A stretch of 64,000 nucleotides of DNA from Streptomyces sp. HmicA12 (GTDB lineage Bacteria; Actinomycetota; Actinomycetes; Streptomycetales; Streptomycetaceae), in NCBI RefSeq assembly GCF_000373565.1, contig NZ_KB891799.1, positions 1-64,000 of the forward strand, written 5' to 3'. Shown one piece after another: positions 22,998-32,056 of the stretch. The notes beneath the pieces are model-generated. The model saw only the letters and a list, made by a program, of their open reading frames with translations, made no database searches and was not told the DNA's origin. The position numbers and the translations under genes are program-made. Numbering within the stretch: the stretch's first letter is position 1; each line of letters begins with the position of its first letter.

Positions 22998-24632
22998 ATG
23001 AGAGGGACGAAAGGCTTCAAGGCGGTGCGGTGGCTGACCACCACCGATCACAAGACCATCGGCACGCTGTATCTGGTCACGGCGTTCGGGTTCTTCTGTC
23101 TGGGCGGGGTGCTCGCCCTGTTCATGCGGGCCGAACTGGCCCGCCCAGGAACCCAGATCATGTCGAACGAGCAGTTCAACCAGGCGTTCACGATGCACGG
23201 CACGATCATGCTGCTGATGTTCGCGACGCCGCTGTTCGCCGGGTTCGCGAACTGGATCATGCCGTTGCAGATCGGGGCGCCCGATGTGGCCTTCCCGCGG
23301 CTGAACATGTTCGCGTACTGGCTCTATCTGCTGGGTTCACTGATCGCGGTCGGCGGATTCCTCACCCCGCAAGGGGCGGCGGATTTCGGCTGGTTCGCGT
23401 ACGCGCCGCTGTCGGACGCCGTCCATTCGCCGGGTATCGGCGCCGACATGTGGATCATGGGTCTGGCGTTCTCCGGGTTCGGCACGATCCTCGGGTCGGT
23501 CAACTTCATCACGACGATCGTGTGCATGCGCGCGCCGGGAATGACGATGTTCCGGCTGCCGATCTTCACGTGGAACGTGCTGCTGACGGGCGTCCTCGTG
23601 CTGCTCGCCTTCCCCGTGCTGGCCGCCGCGCTGTTCGCGCTCGAGGCGGACCGGAAATTCGGGGCGCACGTCTTCGACGCCGCGAACGGCGGCGCGTTGT
23701 TGTGGCAGCACCTCTTCTGGTTCTTCGGGCATCCGGAGGTGTACATCATCGCGCTGCCGTTCTTCGGGATCATCTCGGAGGTGATCCCGGTGTTCAGCCG
23801 CAAGCCGATGTTCGGCTACCAGGGTCTGGTGGGCGCGACGATCGCGATCGCGGGGCTCTCGGTGACGGTGTGGGCGCACCACATGTACGTCACGGGCGGG
23901 GTGCTGCTCCCCTTCTTCTCCTTCATGACGTTCCTGATCGCGGTGCCCACGGGGGTCAAGTTCTTCAACTGGATCGGGACGATGTGGCAGGGCTCGCTGT
24001 CGTTCGAGACACCGATGCTCTACGCGATCGGGTTCCTGATCACTTTCGCGTTCGGCGGGCTCACGGGCGTGATCCTGGCGGCGCCGCCGCTCGACTTCCA
24101 TGTGGGCGAGACGTATTTCGTGGTGGCGCACTTCCATTACGTCATCTTCGGGACCGTCGTCTTCGCGATGTTCTCCGGATTCCATTTCTGGTGGCCGAAG
24201 TTCACGGGGAAGATGCTCGACGAGCGGCTGGGGAAGGTGACGTTCTGGACGCTGTTCGTCGGGTTCCACGGGACGTTTCTCGTGCAGCACTGGCTGGGTG
24301 CGCGGGGCATGCTGCGGCGGGTGCCCGACTATCTTGCGGTGGAGGGTCTCACCGGGCTCAACACGGTCTCGACGATCTTCTCGTTCGTCCTCGGCATGTC
24401 GTTCCTGCCGTTCCTCTACAACGTGTGGCGGACCGCGCAGTACGGGGTGCCGGTGGAGACCAATGACCCCTGGGGGTACGGGCGTTCACTGGAGTGGGTG
24501 ACGTCGTGTCCGCCGCCGCGGCACAACTTCGTCGCGCTGCCGCGGATCCGGTCGGAGTCGCCGGCGTTCGATCTGCGGCACGGTGGCGCTGCCGCTGAGC
24601 CCGAGCCCGAGCTGGTGCGGGGTGCGCGGTGA
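22998..24632 (+). CDS. ctaD: Cytochrome c oxidase subunit I (orphan aa3-type paralogue)
   Basis: A 544-residue membrane protein with about 12 helices, catalytic subunit of a haem-copper oxidase that reduces O2 and pumps protons. The ligands are in place: low-spin haem His in TMHGTIMLL, CuB His and cross-linked Tyr in GHPEVY, CuB pair in AHHMY, haem a3 and a-type His in AHFHYV. The K-channel Lys is present in [10 protein letters not shown]. The C-terminal tail ([18 protein letters not shown]) is typical of actinobacterial CtaD. No subunit II, III or assembly gene lies nearby, so it is probably an extra copy that works with a complex encoded elsewhere. ATG 22998 was chosen over a far longer upstream frame. 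It overlaps the next gene by 4 bp. Confidence 0.93.
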   Translation: MRGTKGFKAVRWLTTTDHKTIGTLYLVTAFGFFCLGGVLALFMRAELARPGTQIMSNEQFNQAFTMHGTIMLLMFATPLFAGFANWIMPLQIGAPDVAFPRLNMFAYWLYLLGSLIAVGGFLTPQGAADFGWFAYAPLSDAVHSPGIGADMWIMGLAFSGFGTILGSVNFITTIVCMRAPGMTMFRLPIFTWNVLLTGVLVLLAFPVLAAALFALEADRKFGAHVFDAANGGALLWQHLFWFFGHPEVYIIALPFFGIISEVIPVFSRKPMFGYQGLVGATIAIAGLSVTVWAHHMYVTGGVLLPFFSFMTFLIAVPTGVKFFNWIGTMWQGSLSFETPMLYAIGFLITFAFGGLTGVILAAPPLDFHVGETYFVVAHFHYVIFGTVVFAMFSGFHFWWPKFTGKMLDERLGKVTFWTLFVGFHGTFLVQHWLGARGMLRRVPDYLAVEGLTGLNTVSTIFSFVLGMSFLPFLYNVWRTAQYGVPVETNDPWGYGRSLEWVTSCPPPRHNFVALPRIRSESPAFDLRHGGAAAEPEPELVRGAR

Positions 24633-24955
24633 TCCGGGAGATCGAGGGCTACTTGATGGTGGAGGCCGCGCGTGCGGAGGGGCGGGTCGCGGCCCACCGG
24701 TTCACGGAACGGGTTCCTTGGCTGACCGAGACGCAGGCGGAGGATGTCCAACGGGCCTATGTCGACGCCTACTTGAGCCTTCGGCGGGAGCTGTGGCGGG
24801 AGGCGGTCGGGCGGGCCGGTTCGTTGCGCGGGGAGTACGAGGAGCGGTACCGGGTGCTGCGGGCACGGGTGGTTGCCGGGGCGTTGTTCCTCGGGGTCGG
24901 GGGTGCGGGAGTGGCCGGGATCGTGGTGCGGATGCTGATGGTGGGCGGCGCGTAG
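24629..24955 (+). CDS. Small single-span membrane protein coupled to ctaD
   Basis: A 108-residue protein. The N-terminal 80 residues are charged and helical ([50 protein letters not shown]). The C-terminus is one hydrophobic helix ([20 protein letters not shown]). GTG 24629 overlaps the CtaD stop in GTGA, so it is translated with the oxidase subunit. I do not recognise the family. Its coupling suggests a small accessory or assembly factor of the orphan oxidase, but nothing in the sequence proves this. A 3 x 55-bp tandem repeat starts 6 bp after its stop. Confidence 0.75.
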   Translation: MIREIEGYLMVEAARAEGRVAAHRFTERVPWLTETQAEDVQRAYVDAYLSLRRELWREAVGRAGSLRGEYEERYRVLRARVVAGALFLGVGGAGVAGIVVRMLMVGGA

Positions 24956-24960
24956 GGCTC

Positions 24961-25125
24961 CGCCGGGTGCGGGTGGGGGGGCCGGCACTTTCGCGTGTGC
25001 CGGGTGCGCTTGTTCAGCGGGTGCGGGTGGTGGCGGCCGGCACCTTCGCGCCTGCCGGGTGCGCTTGTTCGCCGGGTGCGGGTGGTGGCGGCCGGCACCT
25101 TCGCGCCTGCCGGGTGCGCTTGTTC
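24961..25125 (+). repeat. 3 x 55-bp tandem repeat
   Basis: Three head-to-tail 55-bp units (24961-25015, 25016-25070, 25071-25125). Units 2 and 3 differ only at one or two bases near the left edge; unit 1 is more diverged. Each unit ends CGGGTGCGCTTGTTC. A partial fourth start follows before the dispersed repeat copy B. The array sits at a gene 3' end between convergent genes. Confidence 0.9.
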
Positions 25126-25132
25126 AGCGGGT

Positions 25133-25425
25133 GCGGCCCGGTGGGGACTTCTCGCGCCCCGCGGCGGAGCCGCTGATCGGCACAGCCCCGCGCCCCTGAA
25201 AGCCGGCTTCGTCGACGCGTGACGGCCGGTGGGGACTTCTCGCGCCGTTCCCCGCGCCCCTGAAGCGAGCTTCGCTCGCCCAGGGGAGGCTGCGCGGAGC
25301 GCATGCCTCAGGGGCGCGGGGAACTGCGCGAAGCAGGGCCACCGGCCGTCGGATCGCGACGAAGCGCCCGTGGGGCAGACGCGGATCTTTCAGGGGCGCG
25401 GGGAACTGCGCGACCAGCCACGACG
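25133..25425. repeat. Dispersed intergenic repeat, compound copy B
   Basis: Several modules of the same family lie in series. They are GGTGGGGACTTCTCGCGCC with the CCCGCGGCGGAGCCGCTGAT core (about 25140-25195), a second GGTGGGGACTTCTCGCGCC followed by GTTCCCCGCGCCCCTGA (about 25225-25264), and two inverted cores AGGGGCGCGGGGAACTGCGC (about 25309-25330 and 25392-25412). Inverted pairs can fold into long hairpins. The block fills the space between the convergent ctaD-side gene and the MMPL gene. Confidence 0.8.
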
Positions 25426-25437
25426 TAACCCGCACCA

Positions 25438-27540
25438 CTACTTGTGACGGTCCCCATGGCCCGGCCACCACGCCGCGTGGCCGATCAGGGCCGTCAGGGC
25501 CGGGGTGAACACCATCGCCATCACGAACGCCGCGATCACGATGCCGAAGGACAGCGCGAACCCCATCTGGGAGAGCGTGGAGTTGCCGGCCAGCATCAGC
25601 GTCGCGAAGGTGCCGGCCAGGATGACGCCCGCCGAGGCGATCGTCGGCCCGGAGTGCCGCACCGCCGTGCCCGCCGCCTCGTGCGGGCTCCTGCCCGCGC
25701 GGGCCTCCTCGCGCAGCCGGGACACCATCAGGATGTTGTAGTCCGTGCCGAGCGCGACCACGAACAAGTACATGATCACCGGGAGCATGAACATCAGCCC
25801 CGGCTGACTGCCGATCTGCGTGAAGAGGAAGGACGTCGCCCCGAGCGTCGCGCCGAAGCCGAGCGCCACCGACACCATCAGGTACCAGGGCGCGACCAGG
25901 CTGCGCAGGAGCAGTCCGAGGATGACCATGATGCAGAGCGCGGCGACGGGGAAGACCACCGAATAGTCCCGGTCCACCGCCTTGTTGATGTCGACGTACA
26001 CCGCGGTGATGCCGCCGACCAGCGCCCGCGTCCCCTCCGGCGCGTCCGCGTGGGCGGCCGGGCGCAGGTCGTCCTTGACCGTGTCCATCGCCGCTTCGGA
26101 GGCGGGCGGATCGTCGAGTACGACGCTGAAGGCCGCGGCGGTGCCGTCCTTGCTCGGCGTGGCGGCGGAGACCGTGCCGACGCCGTCGACATCGGCCAGG
26201 GACTTCCGGAACTCCGCCGTCATGGCCGCCGTCAGGGGCGTGTCCGCCGACGTCGACGTCAGGTAGACGCTCGTCGGGTCGGTCGTGCCCGCGGGGAAGC
26301 CCTTCTCCAGGTTCTGCAGGGCGACCATCGACTCCTTCGTCTTGGGCAGGGAGGACGTCGACAGGTCGAAGTTGGCCTTGTAGCCGAGGGCGCCCAGGGC
26401 CAGTACGCCCATGAAGAGCGCCGACACCAGGGCCCACACGGCGGGCCGGCGGGCGATCGAGGCGCCGAGCTTGGCGAAGCCCGCGCCCTGCGGTTCGCGC
26501 TGCCAGGACTTGGAGGGCCAGAAGACCTTGGTGCCGAGGAGGGAGACCACGGCCGGGACGAGGGTCAGGCCCGCGCACAGGGTCACGAACACGGCGATGG
26601 CGAGGGCCGGGCCCATCGACCTGAGCATGCCGAGGGTGGAGAGCGCGAGCGCGGCGAAGGCGACGATGACCGCGCCGGCCGCCGAGGTGATGGCTTCGCC
26701 GACCCGTTCCACGGCGTGCACCATGCCGCTCTTGGGGTCCTCCCCCGCCCGGAGCGCCTCGCGGTATCTGAACAGCAGGAACAGGATGTAGTCCGTGCCG
26801 ACGCCGAACAGGACGACGGTGAGCAGTTCCTGGATCGAGGAGTCCGCCTTCATGTCGAACGCCTTGTTGGCGGAGGCGATCAGGCCGGTCGCGAGCGGCG
26901 AGATGAGGCCGATCAGAACCACCGGGAGCAGCGCGATGATGGGGCTGCGGAAGATCAGCAGGAGCAGCACGACGATGATGACGATCGTGCCGACGCCGAC
27001 GAGGAGGCCCGCGCGCTCGGAGGCCTCGGACTCGTCGAGGGCGGTGGCGGCGGAGCCGGTGACGCCGGCCGTGAGGTCCGTGCCGTCGATCGCCTGCTGG
27101 AGGTCGGTGCGCAGGGTCTTCACCGCGTCCTGCTCGGACGTGTCGGCGGGGTCCGTCAGCTTCGGCATGGCGACCATCGAGGTCTGGACGAGCCGGTTCG
27201 GGGACGGCTGTCCGGGGACGACGGCCTCCACCTTCGGGATGTCCTTGGCCGTCAACTCCCGCGATACGCGGATGACTTCGGCGGAGTCGGCGGCGGTCAT
27301 CCGCTTGCCGTCGGCGCGCTGGAAGACGATGACGGCGCCGATGTTCTGCTGCTTGGGGAACTCGGACTCCTGGACGGCGGACGCCTCGATCGACTCGTAG
27401 GAGTCGGGCAGGAAGCTCGCCTCGTCGGAGCTGGAGGTCAGCTTGGGGGCCAGGGAGATCACGGCGGCCGCCACGACGACCCAGCCGAGGATGACCCACC
27501 AGGGCCTGCGGACCACGAACCGCCCGAGGCTTTCGAACAT
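25438..27540 (-). CDS. MMPL-family RND transporter
   Basis: A 700-residue membrane protein of the MmpL/RND group, which exports lipids or hydrophobic compounds using the proton gradient. It has two similar halves, each with one helix, a large outer domain and five further helices. Repeated family motifs are VVLFGVGTDYILFLLFRYREAL in the first half and VVALGTDYNILMVSRLREEA in the second, including the GTDY residues used in proton relay. It starts MFESLGRFVVRRPWWV, as usual for actinobacterial members. No TetR or lipid-biosynthesis gene adjoins it, so the substrate is unknown. Dispersed repeats follow its stop codon directly. Confidence 0.93.
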   Translation of the reverse strand: MFESLGRFVVRRPWWVILGWVVVAAAVISLAPKLTSSSDEASFLPDSYESIEASAVQESEFPKQQNIGAVIVFQRADGKRMTAADSAEVIRVSRELTAKDIPKVEAVVPGQPSPNRLVQTSMVAMPKLTDPADTSEQDAVKTLRTDLQQAIDGTDLTAGVTGSAATALDESEASERAGLLVGVGTIVIIVVLLLLIFRSPIIALLPVVLIGLISPLATGLIASANKAFDMKADSSIQELLTVVLFGVGTDYILFLLFRYREALRAGEDPKSGMVHAVERVGEAITSAAGAVIVAFAALALSTLGMLRSMGPALAIAVFVTLCAGLTLVPAVVSLLGTKVFWPSKSWQREPQGAGFAKLGASIARRPAVWALVSALFMGVLALGALGYKANFDLSTSSLPKTKESMVALQNLEKGFPAGTTDPTSVYLTSTSADTPLTAAMTAEFRKSLADVDGVGTVSAATPSKDGTAAAFSVVLDDPPASEAAMDTVKDDLRPAAHADAPEGTRALVGGITAVYVDINKAVDRDYSVVFPVAALCIMVILGLLLRSLVAPWYLMVSVALGFGATLGATSFLFTQIGSQPGLMFMLPVIMYLFVVALGTDYNILMVSRLREEARAGRSPHEAAGTAVRHSGPTIASAGVILAGTFATLMLAGNSTLSQMGFALSFGIVIAAFVMAMVFTPALTALIGHAAWWPGHGDRHK

Positions 27541-28066
27541 CGCTCACGTCTCCCGTCGCCGCCCCCGGGTCACCCGGCCAGCCTCACCCGGACGGCCGGG
27601 GTCCGCCACTCGGGGCGCCGGCAGGACCATGGGCATGCGGCACGTGCCTCCCGGCCGACGGACGGCATCACTCCGCAACCCGGTTTCACAGATATATGCG
27701 CGAGGTATTCCGGGGCGGTGCTCGCGGGCGTACATTCCCTTCACCGTCGGCGTACCGGGGGACGCACGGATGAGCGATGTCGGTGCTGTTCATCCTCCAT
27801 CGCGGCTCTCTGCGCGCCCGTCGGCGCATGGCAGGCACAAGCTCAGCGGGAGCACCTGCGGGCGGACCCGGCCGCTCCCCTCGGAACCCACCCCCCGGCC
27901 GGGTCACGCCGTGCCCGCCCTGCGTTTTCACCGCGCCCCGAGGCCAGGTCACCTGCCAGGCTCCGGGCACGAGCGCCTGTCCTGGGCCACGGAACCCCTC
28001 CCCGGCCCCGTTCCTCGATCGCCGGAGGGTCTTGTCCGGGCGGTGCGGGCAGGCACTATGGGGGCC
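27541..28066. other. Divergent promoter region between the MMPL and S9 peptidase genes
   Basis: There is no supportable gene in these 526 bases. An AT-containing patch near 27688-27705 (acagatatatgcgcgagg) may mark a promoter. Open frames that extend the peptidase upstream have poor composition. I see no clear inverted repeat or terminator. Confidence 0.35.
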
Positions 28067-29863
28067 ATGAGTGACAGCAACGGGTCCATGCCCGACTGGG
28101 AGAAGCGTTTCCGGGCGCCGCGGGTGTCCCTGCCCGACTGGGCCGAGGACGCCCCGGACCACTCCCTGTTCGTGTCGAACGCCACGGGGACGTACGAGCT
28201 CTACGCGTGGGACCGGGCGACGGACACCCAGCGCCGGGCGACGGACCGGGCGAACGGGACGACGGACGGGGTGCTCTCCCCCGACGGCGCGTGGATCTGG
28301 TGGTTCAACGACAAGGACGGGGACGAGTTCGGCGTCTGGCTGCGCCAGCCCTTCGCCGGCGGCCCGGACACCGAGGCGGTCCCGGGCCTGGAGCCCTCCT
28401 ACCCGGCGGGGCTCGCCATCGGCCGCGACGGGCACACGGCGGTCGTCGGCCGGTCCACGGACGAGGACGGGACGACGATCCATGTCGTGCGGCCGGGTTC
28501 CGACGAGCCCGTGGAGATCTACCGGCACCGCGAGTCCGCGGGCGTCGGCGACCTGAGCCACGACGGCACCCTGATCGCGATCGAGCACACCGAGCACGGC
28601 GACGCGATGCACTCGGCGCTGCGCGTCGTCCGGCTCGACGGGTCGACCGTCGCCGAGCTCGACGACACCAGGGGCGGCGAGGAGGAGCTGGGCCTCGAAG
28701 TGCTCGGCTTCGCGCCCGTGGAGGGCGACACCCGGCTCCTCGTCGGGCACCAGCGGCGCGGCCGCTGGGAGCCGATGGTGTGGGACATCGCCTCCGGCGA
28801 GCAGACCGACCTCGCCCTCGACCTGCCGGGCGACGTGTCGGCGGAGTGGTACCAGGACGGCTCGGCCCTGCTGATCGCCCACGAGTTCGAGGCCCGCGGC
28901 GACCTGTGGCGGTACGAGTTCGCGACCGGCGCGCTGACGAAGATCGACACCCCGCCCGGCACGGTCTCCGGCGCCACGGTCCGGCCCGACGGCAGCGTCG
29001 AGTACCTGTGGTCGTCGGCAGCCCAGCCGCCGGTCGTCCGCTCGACCACGGGCGACGTCGTCCTCGATCCGCCCGGCCCGCGCGCCCCCGCGTCCGTGCC
29101 GGTGGAGGACGTGTGGGTGGAGGGTCCCGGCGGCCGCATCCACGCCCTCGTACAGAAGCCGGCGGGCGCGAGCGGCCCGCTGCCCACCGTCTTCGAGATC
29201 CACGGCGGCCCCACCTGGCACGACTCGGACTCCTTCGCGGCGGGCCCGGCGGCCTGGATCGACCACGGGTACGCGGTGGTCCGGGTCAACTACCGCGGCT
29301 CGACCGGCTACGGCCGGGAGTGGACGGACGCGCTCAAGCACCGCGTCGGCCTGATCGAGCTGGAGGACATCGCGGCGGTGCGGGAGTGGGCGGTCACGTC
29401 CGGCCTCGCCGACCCCGAGCGTCTCGTCCTGGCCGGCGGCTCCTGGGGCGGCTACCTCACCCTGCTCGGCCTCGGCACCCAGCCGGGCGCCTGGGCGGTG
29501 GGCCTCGCGGCGGTCCCGGTCGCGGACTACGTCACGGCGTACGAGGACGAGATGGAGGCCCTCAAGGCCCTCGACCGCACGCTCTTCGGCGGCTCCCCCG
29601 AGGAGGTGCCGGACCGCTTCACGGCGTCGTCCCCGCTCACGTACGTCGACGACGTGAAGGCCCCGGTCTACCTCTCGGCGGGGCTCAACGACCCGCGCTG
29701 CCCGATCCGCCAGATCGACAACTACGTGGCCCGGCTCGCGGCCCGCGACGCCGTGCACGAGGTGTACCGGTACGACGCCGGGCACGGCTCCCTCGTCGTC
29801 GACGAGCGCATCAAGCAGGTCGCGCTCGAACTGGACTTCGCGCGGCGCCACTTGCCGAGCTGA
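28067..29863 (+). CDS. S9-family (prolyl oligopeptidase-like) serine peptidase
   Basis: A 598-residue cytoplasmic enzyme with an N-terminal beta-propeller (about 30-360) and a C-terminal alpha/beta-hydrolase domain. Propeller blades repeat motifs such as VLSPDGAWIWWFNDKDGDEFGVW. The hydrolase has the oxyanion region EIHGGPTWHD, nucleophile Ser459 in GGSWGG, Asp542 in GLNDPRCP and His573 in DAGHGS, a complete triad in the S9C acylaminoacyl-peptidase-like order. It would cleave short peptides or acylated amino acids. ATG 28067 follows a G-rich stretch; ATG 28058 is an in-frame alternative. No signal peptide is seen. Confidence 0.93.
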   Translation: MSDSNGSMPDWEKRFRAPRVSLPDWAEDAPDHSLFVSNATGTYELYAWDRATDTQRRATDRANGTTDGVLSPDGAWIWWFNDKDGDEFGVWLRQPFAGGPDTEAVPGLEPSYPAGLAIGRDGHTAVVGRSTDEDGTTIHVVRPGSDEPVEIYRHRESAGVGDLSHDGTLIAIEHTEHGDAMHSALRVVRLDGSTVAELDDTRGGEEELGLEVLGFAPVEGDTRLLVGHQRRGRWEPMVWDIASGEQTDLALDLPGDVSAEWYQDGSALLIAHEFEARGDLWRYEFATGALTKIDTPPGTVSGATVRPDGSVEYLWSSAAQPPVVRSTTGDVVLDPPGPRAPASVPVEDVWVEGPGGRIHALVQKPAGASGPLPTVFEIHGGPTWHDSDSFAAGPAAWIDHGYAVVRVNYRGSTGYGREWTDALKHRVGLIELEDIAAVREWAVTSGLADPERLVLAGGSWGGYLTLLGLGTQPGAWAVGLAAVPVADYVTAYEDEMEALKALDRTLFGGSPEEVPDRFTASSPLTYVDDVKAPVYLSAGLNDPRCPIRQIDNYVARLAARDAVHEVYRYDAGHGSLVVDERIKQVALELDFARRHLPS

Positions 29864-29939
29864 CACCGCGGCCGGCCGTACGTCCCGCCCGGCATGAGGT
29901 GGGGGGTCGCAGGAAAGGGCTTTATATCGGACCCGTACC

Positions 29940-30713
29940 GTGGAAGGCGTGTACCGGTTCCTGCTGACCCCCCGCTGGCTGGGGATCCACCTCTTCGTGC
30001 TGCTCGCGATCCCCTTCTGCGTCTTCATGGGCTCGTGGCAGCTCGGCCGTTTCGAGGACCGGGTGCAGGACCACCGGTCCGCGACGGAACAGACCAGGAC
30101 GGACAAGAAGGCCGCGGCCGAGCCGCTCGCCTCGCTGCTGCCCGTCACCACCGAGACCTCCGGCAAGCGGGCCACCACGACCGGCCACTACGCCAAGCAG
30201 CTCCTGGTCCCGAACCGCGACCTGGACGGCCGCGACGGCTACTACGTCGTGACGCTGCTCAAGGTCGACGGCACCGGCAAGGCGCTGCCGGTGGTCCGCG
30301 GCTGGCTGCCCGGCACGGCGTCCGCCGCGAAGGCGCCCGCCCCGCCGAAGGGCGACGTCACGGTGGTCGGCGCGCTCCAGGCGTCCGAGTCGCAGGGCTC
30401 GAACGGGGTGACCGCGGCCGGCGGCCTGCCCTCCGGTCAGCTCGGCATGATCAGCGCGGCGTCCCTGGTGAACGTCGTGCCGTACGACGTCTACGACGCC
30501 TGGGTCACGCTCGACAAGGCGGACGCCACCATGACGGCGGTCCCGGCCACCGCCCCCTCGGGCAGCGGCCTGGACCTGAAGGCGTTCCAGAACCTCGGCT
30601 ACACCGGCGAATGGTTCGTCTTCGCGGGCTTCGTGGTCTTCATGTGGTTCCGCCTGGTCCGCCGGGAGGCCGAAGCCCTCCGCGACGCGGAGCTGGGCGT
30701 GGCCACCTCCTAG
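29940..30713 (+). CDS. SURF1-family cytochrome oxidase assembly protein
   Basis: A 257-residue membrane protein with the SURF1 layout: an N-terminal helix (LGIHLFVLLAIPFCVFMGSWQLGRFEDR), an outer domain with VVRGWLPG, and a C-terminal helix (WFVFAGFVVFMWFRLVRREAE). The GSWQLxR motif after the first helix is diagnostic. SURF1 helps insert haem a into subunit I of aa3 oxidase. This fits the extra ctaD in the same window, although the genes are 5 kb apart. The start is GTG 29940; GTG 29949 is possible. The TAG stop lies inside the left terminal repeat of a 144-bp palindromic element. Confidence 0.9.
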   Translation: MEGVYRFLLTPRWLGIHLFVLLAIPFCVFMGSWQLGRFEDRVQDHRSATEQTRTDKKAAAEPLASLLPVTTETSGKRATTTGHYAKQLLVPNRDLDGRDGYYVVTLLKVDGTGKALPVVRGWLPGTASAAKAPAPPKGDVTVVGALQASESQGSNGVTAAGGLPSGQLGMISAASLVNVVPYDVYDAWVTLDKADATMTAVPATAPSGSGLDLKAFQNLGYTGEWFVFAGFVVFMWFRLVRREAEALRDAELGVATS

Positions 30714-30851
30714 GGCCAAACTCCCGTCTGCCTCGCGACGCCTGGCACGTGCTCTCCCAAGCTCTCAACTCCGTTCGAGCAGGGGAGACCCCGTTGACGC
30801 CGCGAGGCCGCCCTCCGGGCGACGACGGGAGCGTGAAGACAGGCCCTAGGA
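30708..30851. repeat. 144-bp palindromic element with 10-bp terminal inverted repeats
   Basis: The ends are perfect complements: TCCTAGGGCC (30708-30717) and GGCCCTAGGA (30842-30851). Inside lie a second pair CTCCCGTC (30721-30728) with GACGGGAG (30824-30831) and a third pair CCTCGCG (30731-30737) with CGCGAGG (30801-30807). Two further small hairpins are present (GCCCTCCGGGC at 30810-30820; CTCTCCC/GGGGAG). The whole would fold as a branched cruciform. It starts inside the SURF1 gene and ends just before the convergent membrane-protein gene. A 21-bp stretch at 30728-30748 is almost repeated at 3062-3082, after the helicase stop. Confidence 0.8.
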
Positions 30852-30859
30852 CCTCACGG

Positions 30860-32056
30860 TCACGACGCGGGCAGCAGCCCCGTCCGGTACACGGTTCCCG
30901 CACACGCGTCGGGGATCGTCGCGGCGGCGGCAGGCGCTCCGGGCTCCGCCGTGTGCGACACGACGACGCTGCCGTCCTCGGTCCCCTCTGACCCCAACTG
31001 CGTCGCCAGCTGCGCGGTGTCCGCGCTGTCCCCGGCCGTCGGCGTCGTGTCGCCGCTCGTCGACGGGGAGGGCGAGGGCTCCTCGCCACCGCCGGTGCCT
31101 CCGCTGCCGCCCCCCGCGGGGGTGCACGGCGCGGACGGCACCCAGGCGAACCGCACCTCGTACGCCTTGCCGGGCTCCAGCACCAGCTGGCTCGGCTCGG
31201 TCGACGGGTCGGGCAGACCTGCCGCCCGGTCGCCGGAGGTGTGGTCGACGACGCTCACCTTGGCCGGGTCGGCCGCGCCCTGGGCGATGGTGACGAGGCT
31301 GCCGCCGCTGTCCACCGTGCAGTTGTCGGTGGAGGTGTTGGTGACGCGGAAGGAGCCGTAGACCGTGCCGCCCGCGTCGGGCTGGCCGACGGTCGGCACC
31401 GGGGTGCCCAGCTCGTTCGCGTCACAGGTCGGGGAGGACGCGGCGGCCGTGGACGCCGGATCGGTGCCCGCGGTCGCGCCGCTGCCCGAGCCCTTGCCCT
31501 GGTCGCCCTTCTTGCCCTTGTTCCCGTCCTTGCCCTTGTCCTTGGAGTGCGAGGGCGAGCCGGCGGAGTCGTGACCGCCGGCTCCGGCGGATTTTCCCGA
31601 GCCGCCGCTGCCCTGGGTCGCCGTGCTGTTGCCCGCGATGGAGGGCCGGTCGCCGGAGGTCGTCGAGTTCGTCACGTGCAGCACCGCGGGCACCGCCATC
31701 GCGACGAAGACGCCGGCGGCGATGGCGCCGACGGTGGCCTGCCGCCTGCGGGCCCGCCGCGCCGGTACCGCCCGGCGCAGATGGTCGAGTGCCGCGTCCG
31801 TGTTACCGGGAGGGCCGATCTCCGCGACGGCCTGCCGCATCATGCGCCGCAGTGCGAGTTCGTCGTCTCCGAGGCCGGCGCCGGAATCGGCACCGGTCCC
31901 GCCGTGGGGCTCGGAGCCGCTCGCGTCGTCGGCCGCCGCATCGGCCGGACGACGGGGTCCGTCGTTCACAGTTGAGTTCCCAGCATGTCGGTCCTGCGTG
32001 TGCTGCTCGTGCGTACCGGGCCAGTCGTCCGGCTCACGGGGGGTGGCAGGGCTCAT
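30860..32056 (-). CDS. Single-span membrane protein, putative partner of the SigE-type sigma factor
   Basis: A 398-residue protein with a disordered acidic N-terminus, a short helical part (DELALRRMMRQAVAEIGPP), one membrane helix at about 110-130 (ATVGAIAAGVFVAMAVPAVL) and a long outer region. The outer part begins with a Gly/Ser/Lys-rich linker (SKDKGKDGNKGKKGDQGKG). An Ig-like domain with one or two disulfides follows (CDANELGT, NCTVDSGGSLV, PSAPCTPAGG). A low-complexity Ser/Pro/Thr stretch lies near the end. It overlaps the sigma-factor gene (ATGA at 32053), so it is probably the anti-sigma factor, though no zinc motif is present. The family name is not known to me. Confidence 0.8.
   Translation of the reverse strand: MSPATPREPDDWPGTHEQHTQDRHAGNSTVNDGPRRPADAAADDASGSEPHGGTGADSGAGLGDDELALRRMMRQAVAEIGPPGNTDAALDHLRRAVPARRARRRQATVGAIAAGVFVAMAVPAVLHVTNSTTSGDRPSIAGNSTATQGSGGSGKSAGAGGHDSAGSPSHSKDKGKDGNKGKKGDQGKGSGSGATAGTDPASTAAASSPTCDANELGTPVPTVGQPDAGGTVYGSFRVTNTSTDNCTVDSGGSLVTIAQGAADPAKVSVVDHTSGDRAAGLPDPSTEPSQLVLEPGKAYEVRFAWVPSAPCTPAGGGSGGTGGGEEPSPSPSTSGDTTPTAGDSADTAQLATQLGSEGTEDGSVVVSHTAEPGAPAAAATIPDACAGTVYRTGLLPAS

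Noticed and set aside
27541..28066. N-terminal extension of the S9 peptidase or a small gene on the plus strand
   Set aside because: The extension is Pro/Arg/Ser-rich without homology-like pattern, and the conserved propeller starts after ATG 28067.
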